DNA of 64,000 nucleotides from CATQHS01 sp963422655 (GTDB lineage Bacteria > Actinomycetota > Acidimicrobiia > Acidimicrobiales > Aldehydirespiratoraceae): NCBI GenBank assembly GCA_963422655.1, contig OY730440.1, forward strand, positions 2,914,001 through 2,978,000. The letters are read 5' to 3'. The position numbers were made by a program, and so were the translations under genes. The notes beneath the pieces are model-generated. The model was not told where the DNA came from. It did not search any database and was given only the letters and a program-made list of their open reading frames with translations. Numbering within the stretch: the stretch's first letter is position 1; every line of letters begins with the position of its first letter. Below are positions 26,901-35,387 of the stretch, in pieces.

Positions 26901-27587
26901 CTGCTGGGTATCGTATGTATCGGGCATTAGCGCGAAACGCGGTTTGGTATTGTCTGTCGACAAGGCTCGTACCAAATAGGACATTACGATATCACTATGG
27001 CTGTAGCCGACGAAGAGAACAGTATAAGATTGAAACAATTCTACGAGGAAGCGGCGAGCCCACCCTTCGGTGAGATACGCCCTACCGAAGTCCGCATCTG
27101 TGAGCACCATGTCCTCGGCACAGCCGAGAGACCCATGGACATGGACTATCCCATTGAACTTGGTTCCCAGAGGCAAAGCTGGTGCCCTGTACACTTCGGG
27201 CTCCGAGCCAAACTTCCCTTCTGCGGCTTTTTCGAACAGAGTATCGAAATTGGTGGTAACGATGCAGATTGATTTCGGTTTCGAATAGAGTCGCAGTAGA
27301 TCGTGATGTAAATTGGTTGGTTGAGGATTGTTCTTCGAGAGTTCTTTTACGGCCTGGCAATGCACCTTTACCCCTTTGTGCTGGAGCCTGCTCAGAAAGT
27401 GGTCCTCTGATTCGCCAGCAGACTTCTTTTCCCCAGTACCATGCGCGATCGCCTCTGTCAAATCCTTGAAGTTAGGTAGACCCGCTGGCTGCCCCATCGA
27501 AACGCCTGCGCCGGCAAAGATGACCAACCTGTCATCACGTAGAGCATCCAGCAGTGGTCTAGGGAAGTTGATACCTGATATCTTCAT
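23973..27587 (-). CDS. SIR2-domain defence-like protein with large C-terminal region
   Basis: A very large (1204-residue) protein. Residues 1-230 form a SIR2-type NAD-hydrolysing domain: GAGVS (26-30), TTNFD (111-115), HVHG with probable catalytic His151, and FVGYSHSD (192-199). The remaining 950 residues are helix-rich with many Trp residues and resemble the DUF4020-type region seen after SIR2 domains (family by recollection). Such proteins cut NAD when phage is sensed. It is the last gene of a four-gene operon: its ATG overlaps the AlbA-HATPase stop by 4 bases. GC content is clearly lower than in the core genes around it, suggesting acquisition. The reading frame is intact. Confidence 0.85.
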   Translation of the reverse strand: MKISGINFPRPLLDALRDDRLVIFAGAGVSMGQPAGLPNFKDLTEAIAHGTGEKKSAGESEDHFLSRLQHKGVKVHCQAVKELSKNNPQPTNLHHDLLRLYSKPKSICIVTTNFDTLFEKAAEGKFGSEPEVYRAPALPLGTKFNGIVHVHGSLGCAEDMVLTDADFGRAYLTEGWARRFLVELFQSYTVLFVGYSHSDIVMSYLVRALSTDNTKPRFALMPDTYDTQQWSLLGIKPILYQKSSDNDHSALYQGVKALANYASRGILDWQHEITEIVKAPPSSLDDEALDIINDALSDLTRTRFFTDVAEHQEWIGWLEQNNHLNKLFGTGNFGELNDQAVQLALWLVQTFLCDHSTMLFLLIGRKTMQIHPDFWTVLADRVMSEQDHPLDDHTLARWVSLLLATSPQPPNISVLFQLGECCAKVGLTDSLLEIFDAMITGRPLLEPGFGVPENGIVLPVKAKWKFGRFKQDSTWITKLWEEGLKPNLEKVADPLLEKTIRHLKVQHQTLQTWQATDSRLDTTSYGRSAIEPHEQNKFHKAVDVLIDAARDCLEYLAMSQPLRAAFWCDRLVSENAPILQRLAVHTLPLRKDLTSEEKIDWLLANILLHSSPARHEIFHSVYAIYPEISPEKRQAVINKILSDIWPQGDGNWECYTAYRHFVWLYWLHRSDSDCALAKRYLDNLSERYPDFQPPKYPDFTHYAEFGPTELQSPWNAEELLSQPASQWSDELMSYGKRDFEPARNELLQEVEKAATINFRWGLDLADVLADSNHWGSDLWPSLMRAWSCELDESNHRKVLGRLAEVELYSEQAPHIADVLCRLVKNGGRPYAADLLADANPIATALWDHFEQNEQSSPTDYDLKSQDWFTQALKHSAGVLTEFWLGSFRLWYNNQNPKPDTLGDEYSRAFSRVVDNTNHIGRLGKAILSIHLELLFTIDENWTTRYLVPLFKDTNNPDCQAVWSGFLYGYLSPPIAEALQDAFLAVVQHIGDLFQDSTSVRKRFVEFYTIMVVHLVEDPLDSWIPKFFEQSAVEDRRTLALNIGSHLENMDDTRRQEWWGRWLRQYWENRLQGIPAPLNDHEVEAMLGWLLHLKELFPEAVVFAIQMPVPPLEEDRIIYRLKGEGLSSRYPEATVKLLVYLAGSQSFTSGSHSPIRHMSELIGELCLLDLPEGLSTQLAELTAKLGLRDALYTTMTKPEASQTGE

Positions 27588-28852
27588 CGTAGGCTGGCCG
27601 CATGGATCGTCAGCAAGAGTTCGGCATCGTCGATGAGGCGATACTCGGGCCGTTTACCGGACAATCTCTCACTGTTGTCAAGGATGATCTCCACCCCTTC
27701 GCCGCGCTTGTCCATCATGGTTCGACGGTCCGTAGTCAGCCATGGCCGGTCAGCCGGAACCCGACATTTGGCGAGCAGACTGGTAAGGACTTCGTTGCGG
27801 GTCGATTGCAGGTGAGCAAGGTTTTCGATGGTCATCGCGTTCGCAATAGCACCCGGTGAGTAGAGTTCCAAGCGATCCTCGAACATTCGCAGCCTGATCT
27901 TGGAGCCGTGGATCGAATAGTCTCTGTGCGCAACCGCGTTGACGACAGCTTCGAACACCGCCGTCATGTCGAACTGCGGTCGATCCACCCGTCCCTGCTC
28001 CTTGAAAGCTTCTACCTTCATGTTCTTCACCACGAATCGGCAAGCATCCACAATTTGGTGGTCGAGCGGCCCGACGATGTCCGCGGCGTCCAGTTGGTAG
28101 AGATCTCCGGATGCTCCGCCAGCTCTGATATCGGTGCCACGGTATGCAACAGCCTGAATGTACGCGTTGGGTAACCACTGCCGTGCATCCTCAGCGGCCA
28201 TCAACACACCAGCAACGGTTGGCCTTGATATACCGGTGTCATCGGTACTCACCATGTGGAGATTGGAAAGCAAATTCTGCAATGAATCCCCCGTACGCGA
28301 GGTTCTGAATCGATCACAGAGATCGGGAGACAAGTTTTCCAGGCATGCTCCGGGGATGGTTTGCTCATCGAAACGGATGAAGCGAACTTGACTACGCTGC
28401 TGGAACAGCCGAGCAAGATACTCAGGAGACATGGCCCGTTTCATGCTCCCGACACGGTAAAAGTATCCACCAGGGCTTCGATGTACGAACAGGCTTCGCG
28501 GCACATCGATCTTGACAACGGCGACATCCTCTCCCGTGGTCGCAGGCAGCCATATGAGGTCTATAACCGGGTTTATCGGAGGTGTGATGATGTCCGTACA
28601 TGCCTCACGGACGAAGCGCTCCACGATGGCGAGACTTTCAACGGGAATCCCCAGTACTTCTCGTGTATCGTCTTCCACGCCCAGCAGGCATACACCACCG
28701 CGGCTGTTGGCGAAAGCAGCTAATTCATCAGCAATGGAATCGCGATGAGGCCCACTGACTCGCCCACTCTTGAACCGGACTTCCTTCAGTTCCAGGAAAG
28801 TAGATTCCCCCAGTCGAATCTTGTCGAGCAGTTCCTTCGGGCTATCGAACAT
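27584..28852 (-). CDS. AlbA_2 / HATPase-type protein (Schlafen-AlbA domain), copy 1
   Basis: A 422-residue protein. Residues 15-125 form an AlbA_2/Schlafen-type nucleic-acid-binding domain (ESTFLELKEVRF ... ELAAFANSRGGVCLLGVEDD ... SPGGYFYRVGSMKR). Residues 285-400 resemble the HATPase_c_4 region (FEAVVNAVAHRDYSIHGSKI ... RLELYSPGA ... QSTRNEVLTSLL ... MDKRGEGVEIIL). It lies between the TrlF-type gene (11-base overlap) and the SIR2 gene (4-base overlap). It is a paralogue of the gene at 31737-33491, sharing the same motifs, but lacks the latter's C-terminal extension. Function in defence is unproven; AlbA_2 proteins are usually annotated as regulators. Confidence 0.82.
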   Translation of the reverse strand: MFDSPKELLDKIRLGESTFLELKEVRFKSGRVSGPHRDSIADELAAFANSRGGVCLLGVEDDTREVLGIPVESLAIVERFVREACTDIITPPINPVIDLIWLPATTGEDVAVVKIDVPRSLFVHRSPGGYFYRVGSMKRAMSPEYLARLFQQRSQVRFIRFDEQTIPGACLENLSPDLCDRFRTSRTGDSLQNLLSNLHMVSTDDTGISRPTVAGVLMAAEDARQWLPNAYIQAVAYRGTDIRAGGASGDLYQLDAADIVGPLDHQIVDACRFVVKNMKVEAFKEQGRVDRPQFDMTAVFEAVVNAVAHRDYSIHGSKIRLRMFEDRLELYSPGAIANAMTIENLAHLQSTRNEVLTSLLAKCRVPADRPWLTTDRRTMMDKRGEGVEIILDNSERLSGKRPEYRLIDDAELLLTIHAASLR

Positions 28853-31697
28853 GCGGCAGCTTGTGTCCCAGCCGTCGGTAACGGCGTTCGAATGCTTCGT
28901 GCCCGCCTTCCATGACCCGGCAGATTTCTTCGCGCATGGCTTCTTCCTGTAGACACCCAGACTGAACTACCCGGCACTGGCCGTCGACGAAATCCAGCGC
29001 ATGCAACATCTCCGCATCCCCGTTGACCACCACATTGGGGTTGTGTGTCACGACGATGATCTGTCGCTTGAGTTTGTTCTCTCGGATCTGTCGCACGACC
29101 AAATCGTAGATCAGATGATTGTCGAGATCGTCCTCCGGTTGATCCAGCACCAGCGGCTCCTTGCCGTATGTGAGCAGAAATGCCAGCATCGCCGCCGACC
29201 GCTGCCCTGCCGATGCTTGGGAGATGGGCTGAAAATCGGTGCCATCGCCCCCGCGGCTGTACTCCACTCGTAACCCGTCTTCGGGGAACCAAGTCCATAC
29301 CTTGTCGAGGAAACCTGGCTGCTCATCGAATTTACGTTTCAGGTAATTGTTGAAATGTCCGCCAAAACTACCGCGCCCTGAACAGGCAGCCTCAATGCGG
29401 TGCTTGAGCTGATCGATGCGCTGTTCAATTGTAGTACTTCGTTGCCCTGTCTCGGAGGGTATGCCATCCAGAAGATCGGCTATGGCACCTTCTGGTGCCG
29501 CACCATCCTGATTGGTGAGGATATCGTTTTGGAATCGATCGTCGGTGACATCGAGTATCTCGCGCAGCGAACGCTCTATAGTCTGAGGATCGTCTCCATA
29601 GGATCGGATTTGGATCTGCACGAAGTCGTTCTGATCCAAGGTCTGGGTCAGGAAGGCTTCCCGAGCCTTACTGATCGATCTACGGGCTTCCAGGACTTTC
29701 TTCAACTGTGACTGCGACTGCCTTTCTAGCCGATCACGCTCTCGCTGCAACGAATCCAGTTCCTTTATCTCACTGTCCAGGCGTTGGCGGTCCTGCACCA
29801 GACGTCCGTATTCGCTCGGGTCGGTCACGCCTTCTTCTCTCACTGCGCTGACCAATTCCGCGTAATCCTCGGTGGCTTTGTCGATAGCAGCCTGCCAGTC
29901 GCTTCGGGTCAATTCTGCCCGTTGTGCTTCTATGATATCACGCAGACGCTGGGCACAACGTCGTAGGTCATCAGCGGTACTCTGCAAGGCTGACGCCAGC
30001 GTATCCATAGCCGATATTGCATCCTGATCTTCCTTCGAACCCGTATTGAACAGACCGTCAGGGATGTCCTCTGGTTGCAACGCCTGGGCCGCGTTTTCGA
30101 CACGCTTTGCCAACTTGTCGACAGCACCGAATTGTCGGTCCACCTCCCGTTTCTGGCGGCTACGATCCTGATAACTTTTTAGGATTGCCGCGTGTCGCGC
30201 TTCTTCAAATCGCGCCAATTTGCGTTCGGCGTCCGCCAACTCGACCGCGAGGGTATGCCGACGATCGAGTCTTCCGTCCAGTTCTCGCACCCGTGCCCGC
30301 AAAGTTTCGAACCCGCGCCGAGCTTCGCCGAGTGCCTCTCGGCGGACTGCTGTGGCCGCCGCCTCGTCGATCACCTGCAATAGTGCATCCGGATCGTCAC
30401 CGGACAACTCTACGATCTGGCCCTGGCTGAAAATGCGAATCGGAAAGCGTTCGGGCGTGATGATCTGACTTTGAGACGGGTGCCAAACCCCGTCGCGCTC
30501 TTCCTCTATCCCCTCGTTGTTGCCGGTTCGAGACCAGTGCACACGATGCTTGACGCCGTCGCGTATTATCGTCCAGACGATTTTTGTTGATTCCTGGATG
30601 CCGCCGGTATCCATACGATTCTTGGGGACACGATTGAAGCCCTCGAATGTCAGACGCGGGCCGCTTCGATCATTCAGGTGGCCCAACTCGTTGTCACGTC
30701 GCGACACCAGTCGTAGCGCGTGAACAATTGTGGATTTACCGGTACCGCGTCCGCCCACCACAGCGTTGAGCCAGGGGCTGAACTCGATTATGGCTGGTTG
30801 GCCATGGCCCATGTACCGTGCGTCGGCGATTTCGACCGCTTCGATGAAGTGCTCCGGCAGCTCGAACGGGTTGAAAGCATCGGGATCGTCGCTGCGCCGG
30901 ATCGAAAACCCCTGGCCGTCCAGTAGTGCCAACCTCAACCCTGCCAGTGATGGAGGGTTGGCCATTTTCACCCAGGAGTAACGAGAGCCAGGAGAACGAC
31001 TACTGATTGATTCTCTGGGGTGATGCGAATCGGAACCGAGAACTTCGGCCCATGCCAGCTTCCTCTTGTGGTATACGTCCGGTTTATCTCTGCCGGTATC
31101 GACCACCTCGATCGCGAACAGACCTTCATGATCCAGTATTGGCGCTAGTTTATTGCCGGATAATTGCCAAGCGCCTGACGGGCCGTCCACATGAGCAAGA
31201 ACAGTAACATATCCGTTCTCACTTATAGCTTGTAGTACCTCGATGGGAGATGCATCGGCTGCATAGTCACTCGATCCTGAGTCGCCTCGATACCCCACTG
31301 CCCCCAGCAGTGCATCGATGTCGGCGGTTCCTTTGTCTATATCTAATACAGCAAGGATGTGAATGTTGCCGTTAGCAGTGATTTCTACACCAGGGAACAG
31401 GTGCAACTGTCGATAGCCATCAGGGCGCTCATGGTCCAAATCATCAAGTGCTTGTTTGAGAGGGTCGATCCACTCTCCGGTGTTGTGATCTGTCACTGCT
31501 ACGCAGTCCACACCGGCGCGCATGAATCCGAGTAACCAATCCCGGGGGGTGATCTGACGCAACGCGGCTTGCGCAGGTCCTTTACCGTAATCCATGGATG
31601 CAGGCGTGTGCGTGTGGAAATCGAATTTCCACCACCTTGCACCAGGATAAGACCAGCGCTGGTCTGGGTTTGAAATCTCTGGCTGGGCACTATTCAT
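28842..31697 (-). CDS. TrlF-type PHP-domain/ABC-ATPase fusion
   Basis: A 951-residue fusion. The N-terminal PHP phosphoesterase domain has its metal ligands visible: HTHTP (28-32), TDHN (69-72), GVEITA (near 103), AHVDG and GSDSHHP (near 225). It is followed by an SMC/RecN-type ATPase: Walker A GGRGTGKST, a coiled coil of roughly 300 residues, then the signature region SAGQRSAAMLAFLL and Walker B LVLDQPEDDLDN. This matches the TrlF family (PHP plus AAA). The ATG at 31697 has GGTGGAGG upstream. Second gene of the operon. The PHP site suggests cleavage of a nucleic acid or nucleotide, gated by the ATPase. Confidence 0.88.
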   Translation of the reverse strand: MNSAQPEISNPDQRWSYPGARWWKFDFHTHTPASMDYGKGPAQAALRQITPRDWLLGFMRAGVDCVAVTDHNTGEWIDPLKQALDDLDHERPDGYRQLHLFPGVEITANGNIHILAVLDIDKGTADIDALLGAVGYRGDSGSSDYAADASPIEVLQAISENGYVTVLAHVDGPSGAWQLSGNKLAPILDHEGLFAIEVVDTGRDKPDVYHKRKLAWAEVLGSDSHHPRESISSRSPGSRYSWVKMANPPSLAGLRLALLDGQGFSIRRSDDPDAFNPFELPEHFIEAVEIADARYMGHGQPAIIEFSPWLNAVVGGRGTGKSTIVHALRLVSRRDNELGHLNDRSGPRLTFEGFNRVPKNRMDTGGIQESTKIVWTIIRDGVKHRVHWSRTGNNEGIEEERDGVWHPSQSQIITPERFPIRIFSQGQIVELSGDDPDALLQVIDEAAATAVRREALGEARRGFETLRARVRELDGRLDRRHTLAVELADAERKLARFEEARHAAILKSYQDRSRQKREVDRQFGAVDKLAKRVENAAQALQPEDIPDGLFNTGSKEDQDAISAMDTLASALQSTADDLRRCAQRLRDIIEAQRAELTRSDWQAAIDKATEDYAELVSAVREEGVTDPSEYGRLVQDRQRLDSEIKELDSLQRERDRLERQSQSQLKKVLEARRSISKAREAFLTQTLDQNDFVQIQIRSYGDDPQTIERSLREILDVTDDRFQNDILTNQDGAAPEGAIADLLDGIPSETGQRSTTIEQRIDQLKHRIEAACSGRGSFGGHFNNYLKRKFDEQPGFLDKVWTWFPEDGLRVEYSRGGDGTDFQPISQASAGQRSAAMLAFLLTYGKEPLVLDQPEDDLDNHLIYDLVVRQIRENKLKRQIIVVTHNPNVVVNGDAEMLHALDFVDGQCRVVQSGCLQEEAMREEICRVMEGGHEAFERRYRRLGHKLPHVR

Positions 31698-31736
31698 ACG
31701 GCCACCTCCACCTACTGTATGTCTATTCCTGTAAGC

Positions 31737-33491
31737 TCATTTCCCTGCTATACGGCTGTATTCCAAGAGCACCGACTGGCCCATGACGTTCATGATTCGA
31801 ACCGTTGCCTCCATTCCGTTGGCGTCAGTGACGCTCAACTCCTCCCCGAAGATGAAGTTGACAGGCTGCGGCACGCCTGCGTTGATGGTGATATTGGATG
31901 CATAGAGATAAGTCCTGCCGAACTCATCTCGAATGGGATTTAGTCGTCCGGTCAAGCCCGGAATGCTACCGGTTGCTTCGGGGAAGATTACCGAGCCGCC
32001 TTCGGGTCGAGTATTCAGATTGAGAGTGAGCGATCTTCGTGACGGAACCCACCCGAGCTCCAGTTGGGCCGCGAAGCCTTTGGCGGCCGCGAATACCGTC
32101 ATCGGCAGATGGGCAACGTGCAGATCGACGACGGCCTCTCCATTGTCGTTCGTGGTCGCGCGTTTCCATGTCTTGTTCGGAAACAGTGTCAACACGTCCA
32201 CATCGGCCAACGGCTCGCTGCCGCTGTGTACAGTGATAACGGCGTTTGTTGGTGTGGATTCCAACGACGCGGCTGGAACCGCGAGACAGAGTGCGGTTCC
32301 GTCTATGAGTCGAAAGTCGGGAAGTGTGCCGCATAGCTCCCAAGTCTCTCGCTGGATGATAGGGACCCCGTCTCCCCGTCGCTCCATGAAGAAGTGTCTT
32401 CCACTCGTTCCTTCGATGCCCACAACGCTTACCCTGCCCAGAACCGAAGTCAGTACTTCGTTACGTGTCGATTGCCGATCGCCCATACTTTCGATCGTCA
32501 GGTTGTTGGGAAGTGGGCCAGGAGAGCAAAGCTCGAGCCGATTCTCGAACATCGAGAGCCTGATCCTGCTGCCTCGAATCGAGTAGTCACGGTGAACGAC
32601 GGCGTTGACCAGCGCCTCGAACAGGACCTTTTTGCTGTACTGGGGGATATCTCGGCGCGCCGGATTCTTATGCGCTGCAATGCTCATGTTGCGCACGGCG
32701 AAAGCCAGAGCGTCCGTAATCTGCCTGTTGATCGGCCCGCCGATGATTTGTGTATCCAACTGCCCGGATGCCTTGTCTACACCCCGGTAGCGGGTTGCGA
32801 TAATGCAGGCGTTGGGGAGCCATCGTTCGGGTGAGTTACTGCACAGCAGCACACCCGCGACGGTGGCCCGCGTCACGTCTTTCACGTCGGGTGCCAGCAA
32901 CCCCATCTTCTCCAGCGCCAGTTCCGGATCGGCGGCGCTCTCAGCGCTGAGTAGAGGTCTCCACAGGGCCTCGTCGAGCGTCCCGAACCCTGTCTCGGGC
33001 ACGGGCTGCTTGTCGAACCAGAGAAAGCGCGCCTGGCCTCGCCTCTGCGCCAAGCGCAGCCGTTCGTCACCGGCTATTTTTCGCTTGGTACTACCCACCC
33101 GGATGTAGCTACCGCCGGGACTGTCGTGCGGTGCGTGTCCCTCGGGGACTTCCACCAGCAGAAATGACTTACCTTCGGTTATCTCCTTGCGAAATATATT
33201 GACCCTGATCAAGGGATTTACAAGGTTGGTGCATACTTCTGATATAAGGCGTTCCACTTCGTCCATCTGCGGGCGGGACAGGCCCTGAACATCACCTGCG
33301 TCGGTGATGCCGCACAGCAGCACGCCGCCGTTGGTGTTGGCAAAGGCGGCGATTTCGTCCGCCCAATCCTCACGCTGAGGGCTTTTGGGACGATTGCCGA
33401 CGAATACGATTTCTTTGAATTCCCAGTTGCTGTCTTCGCCCAATCGAAGTTGGCGCCTGACTGCTTCGTCGCTGTACGGCATTGCTGCCAT
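31737..33491 (-). CDS. AlbA_2 / HATPase-type protein with C-terminal beta domain, copy 2
   Basis: A 584-residue paralogue of the gene at 27584-28852. It has the same AlbA_2 domain (SNWEFKEIVFVGNRP ... EIAAFANTNGGVLLCGITDAG ... SPGGSYIRVGSTKR) and HATPase-like part (FEALVNAVVHRDYSIRGSRI ... RLELCSPGP ... RRGDGVPII). Unlike copy 1 it continues for about 180 residues with beta-rich sequence (VITVHSGSEPLADVDVLTLFP ... TNDNGEAVVDL ... VFAAAKGF), which resembles carboxypeptidase-regulatory or Ig-like modules. It is the first gene of the operon, 39 bases from the TrlF-type gene. A 202-base gap separates it from the divergent acyl-CoA synthetase gene. Confidence 0.82.
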   Translation of the reverse strand: MAAMPYSDEAVRRQLRLGEDSNWEFKEIVFVGNRPKSPQREDWADEIAAFANTNGGVLLCGITDAGDVQGLSRPQMDEVERLISEVCTNLVNPLIRVNIFRKEITEGKSFLLVEVPEGHAPHDSPGGSYIRVGSTKRKIAGDERLRLAQRRGQARFLWFDKQPVPETGFGTLDEALWRPLLSAESAADPELALEKMGLLAPDVKDVTRATVAGVLLCSNSPERWLPNACIIATRYRGVDKASGQLDTQIIGGPINRQITDALAFAVRNMSIAAHKNPARRDIPQYSKKVLFEALVNAVVHRDYSIRGSRIRLSMFENRLELCSPGPLPNNLTIESMGDRQSTRNEVLTSVLGRVSVVGIEGTSGRHFFMERRGDGVPIIQRETWELCGTLPDFRLIDGTALCLAVPAASLESTPTNAVITVHSGSEPLADVDVLTLFPNKTWKRATTNDNGEAVVDLHVAHLPMTVFAAAKGFAAQLELGWVPSRRSLTLNLNTRPEGGSVIFPEATGSIPGLTGRLNPIRDEFGRTYLYASNITINAGVPQPVNFIFGEELSVTDANGMEATVRIMNVMGQSVLLEYSRIAGK

Positions 33492-33693
33492 CCTATTGCT
33501 GTGAGATCAGCGAACTTCCCCTTCACTGTCGTTGAACTCCAGCCGGAATCTCGTCGGTCTCGACACCTCGTTTGGTTATGATTTGCGGTCCTTTCGTCAA
33601 GGCTCGTCTCCAGCGTCAGCTATATTGCCTCGGCCCGCCGAACAGCCGATTCGGAGTGATCGAAGCAGCTTTCGCCGTCGATCAGGATCGTTC

Positions 33694-35247
33694 ATGACCG
33701 AAGAACCCATCTACGACGCCCGCACCTTCTGGGAGTTGCTCCAGCGCCGGGTCGAGATCAGCGGTGATCGGACGATGCTCATCGACGAGACCGACCGCAC
33801 CGTGACCTTCGCCGAGTTGACCGACCGGGCCGAACAGGTGGCGGCCGGCCTGCACGCCCTGGGGGTGGGGGAGTCCACCCCGGTCACATGGATCCTTCCC
33901 ACCCGCATCGAGACCATCGTGGTCAGCTTCGCCCTGTGCCGGCTCGGTGCGGTGCAGAACCCGATCATCCACATCTACCGGCACCGAGAGGTGCGTTTCT
34001 GCATCGCTGAGACCGGAGCCCGGCTGGTGATACATCCGGGCACCTGGGGTGGTTTCGATTACGGAGCCATGATCGACGAGGTCACCGCCGACCTCGACCC
34101 CCGGCCCGAGACTCTGGTCGGCTACGACACCTTGCCCACCGGCGACCCGGCCACGCTGCCACCCCCGCCCCGATCCGGCGGCGACGCCCCGGTTCGGTGG
34201 TTGTACTACACGTCGGGCACCACCGCCGATCCCAAAGGAGTCGAACACACCGACGAAACACTGATTGCCGGCGGTATCGGGCTGGCTCGGGCGCTCGACA
34301 TGAGCATCGAGGACGTCGGCTCCATTGCCTTCCCATACGCTCACATAGGCGGTCCCGACTACATCGTCACCATGCTGGTCAGCGGTTTCCCGGCCGTGTT
34401 GGTCGAGCGGTTCACCCCGGCTGGTGCCGTGGCCGCTTTCAACCGTCACGGCGTGACCATGGCCGGCGGATCGACCGCGTTCTACCAGATGTTTCTGGCC
34501 GAGGACCGCAAGGCAGCCGGCCCCGCCATCGGATCGCTGCGGCTGCTGTCGGGCGGGGGAGCGCCCAAGCCACCCGAGGTCTACTTCGAGGTGAAGGAGC
34601 AGATGGGGGTGCCGGTAGTCCACGGCTACGGCATGACCGAATGCCCGATGATCAGCCAGGGATCACCCCACGACAGCGACGACCAACTGGCCCACACCGA
34701 CGGCCGGCCCGTGTTCGGCTGCGAGGTCGGCATCGTTGGCCCCGACGGCGCCGAGGTGACACCGGGCGAGGTCGGCGAAGTACGGGTTCGAGGTCCGATG
34801 CTGTTCAAGGGCTACACCGATGCCGCCCTCGACGCTGCCGCTTTCGACTCCGAGGGCCGGTTCCGCACCGGCGACTTGGCGGTGAAGCGAGCCGACGGCC
34901 ACATATCGCTGAGCGGTCGGGTCAAGGATGTCATCATCCGCAAAGGCGAGAACATCTCGGCCCGAGAGATCGAGGACATCTTGTACGCCCACCCCAAAGT
35001 GGAAGCGGCGGCGGTGATCGGGCTGCCCGACCCCGAGCGGGGCGAGCGGGTGTGCGCGGTGGTGGAGACGGCGGTCGGTCAGGAGCCGCTGACCTTCGCC
35101 GAGATGGTGGCAGCCTGTGAGGAGGCCGGGCTCATGCGCCAGAAGGTGCCCGAACAACTGGAGGTCCACCAAGGTCCGTTGCCCCGCAACGCCACCATGA
35201 AGATCCTCAAGCACGACCTTCGAGCCCTATACGGAACCGACCCCTGA
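33694..35247 (+). CDS. Acyl-CoA synthetase / AMP-dependent ligase
   Basis: A 517-residue ANL-family ligase that activates a carboxylic acid as acyl-AMP and transfers it to CoA. The P-loop-like motif YYTSGTTADPKGV lies near residues 168-180, the YGMTECP motif near 312, GDLAVKRADGHISLSGRVKD near 394-413, KGENIS after it, and the C-terminal catalytic Lys is likely in LPRNATMKILKHDLR. I chose the ATG at 33694; the reading upstream to 33532 is not family-like. Length is normal for short- or medium-chain/aryl acids. It starts divergently from the AlbA operon. The substrate is unknown. Confidence 0.9.
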   Translation: MTEEPIYDARTFWELLQRRVEISGDRTMLIDETDRTVTFAELTDRAEQVAAGLHALGVGESTPVTWILPTRIETIVVSFALCRLGAVQNPIIHIYRHREVRFCIAETGARLVIHPGTWGGFDYGAMIDEVTADLDPRPETLVGYDTLPTGDPATLPPPPRSGGDAPVRWLYYTSGTTADPKGVEHTDETLIAGGIGLARALDMSIEDVGSIAFPYAHIGGPDYIVTMLVSGFPAVLVERFTPAGAVAAFNRHGVTMAGGSTAFYQMFLAEDRKAAGPAIGSLRLLSGGGAPKPPEVYFEVKEQMGVPVVHGYGMTECPMISQGSPHDSDDQLAHTDGRPVFGCEVGIVGPDGAEVTPGEVGEVRVRGPMLFKGYTDAALDAAAFDSEGRFRTGDLAVKRADGHISLSGRVKDVIIRKGENISAREIEDILYAHPKVEAAAVIGLPDPERGERVCAVVETAVGQEPLTFAEMVAACEEAGLMRQKVPEQLEVHQGPLPRNATMKILKHDLRALYGTDP

Positions 35248-35387
35248 TTCCTGGCGCGACGACGGGCACCGAGATCGATCACGTTGACACATCGTGCACC
35301 TCGACAACATGCACCTCGACAAGGAGCACGGTAAGCAACGAGTACGGTAGGCAACGGGCGCGGTAAACAACGTCGGGAGGGAGTTCA

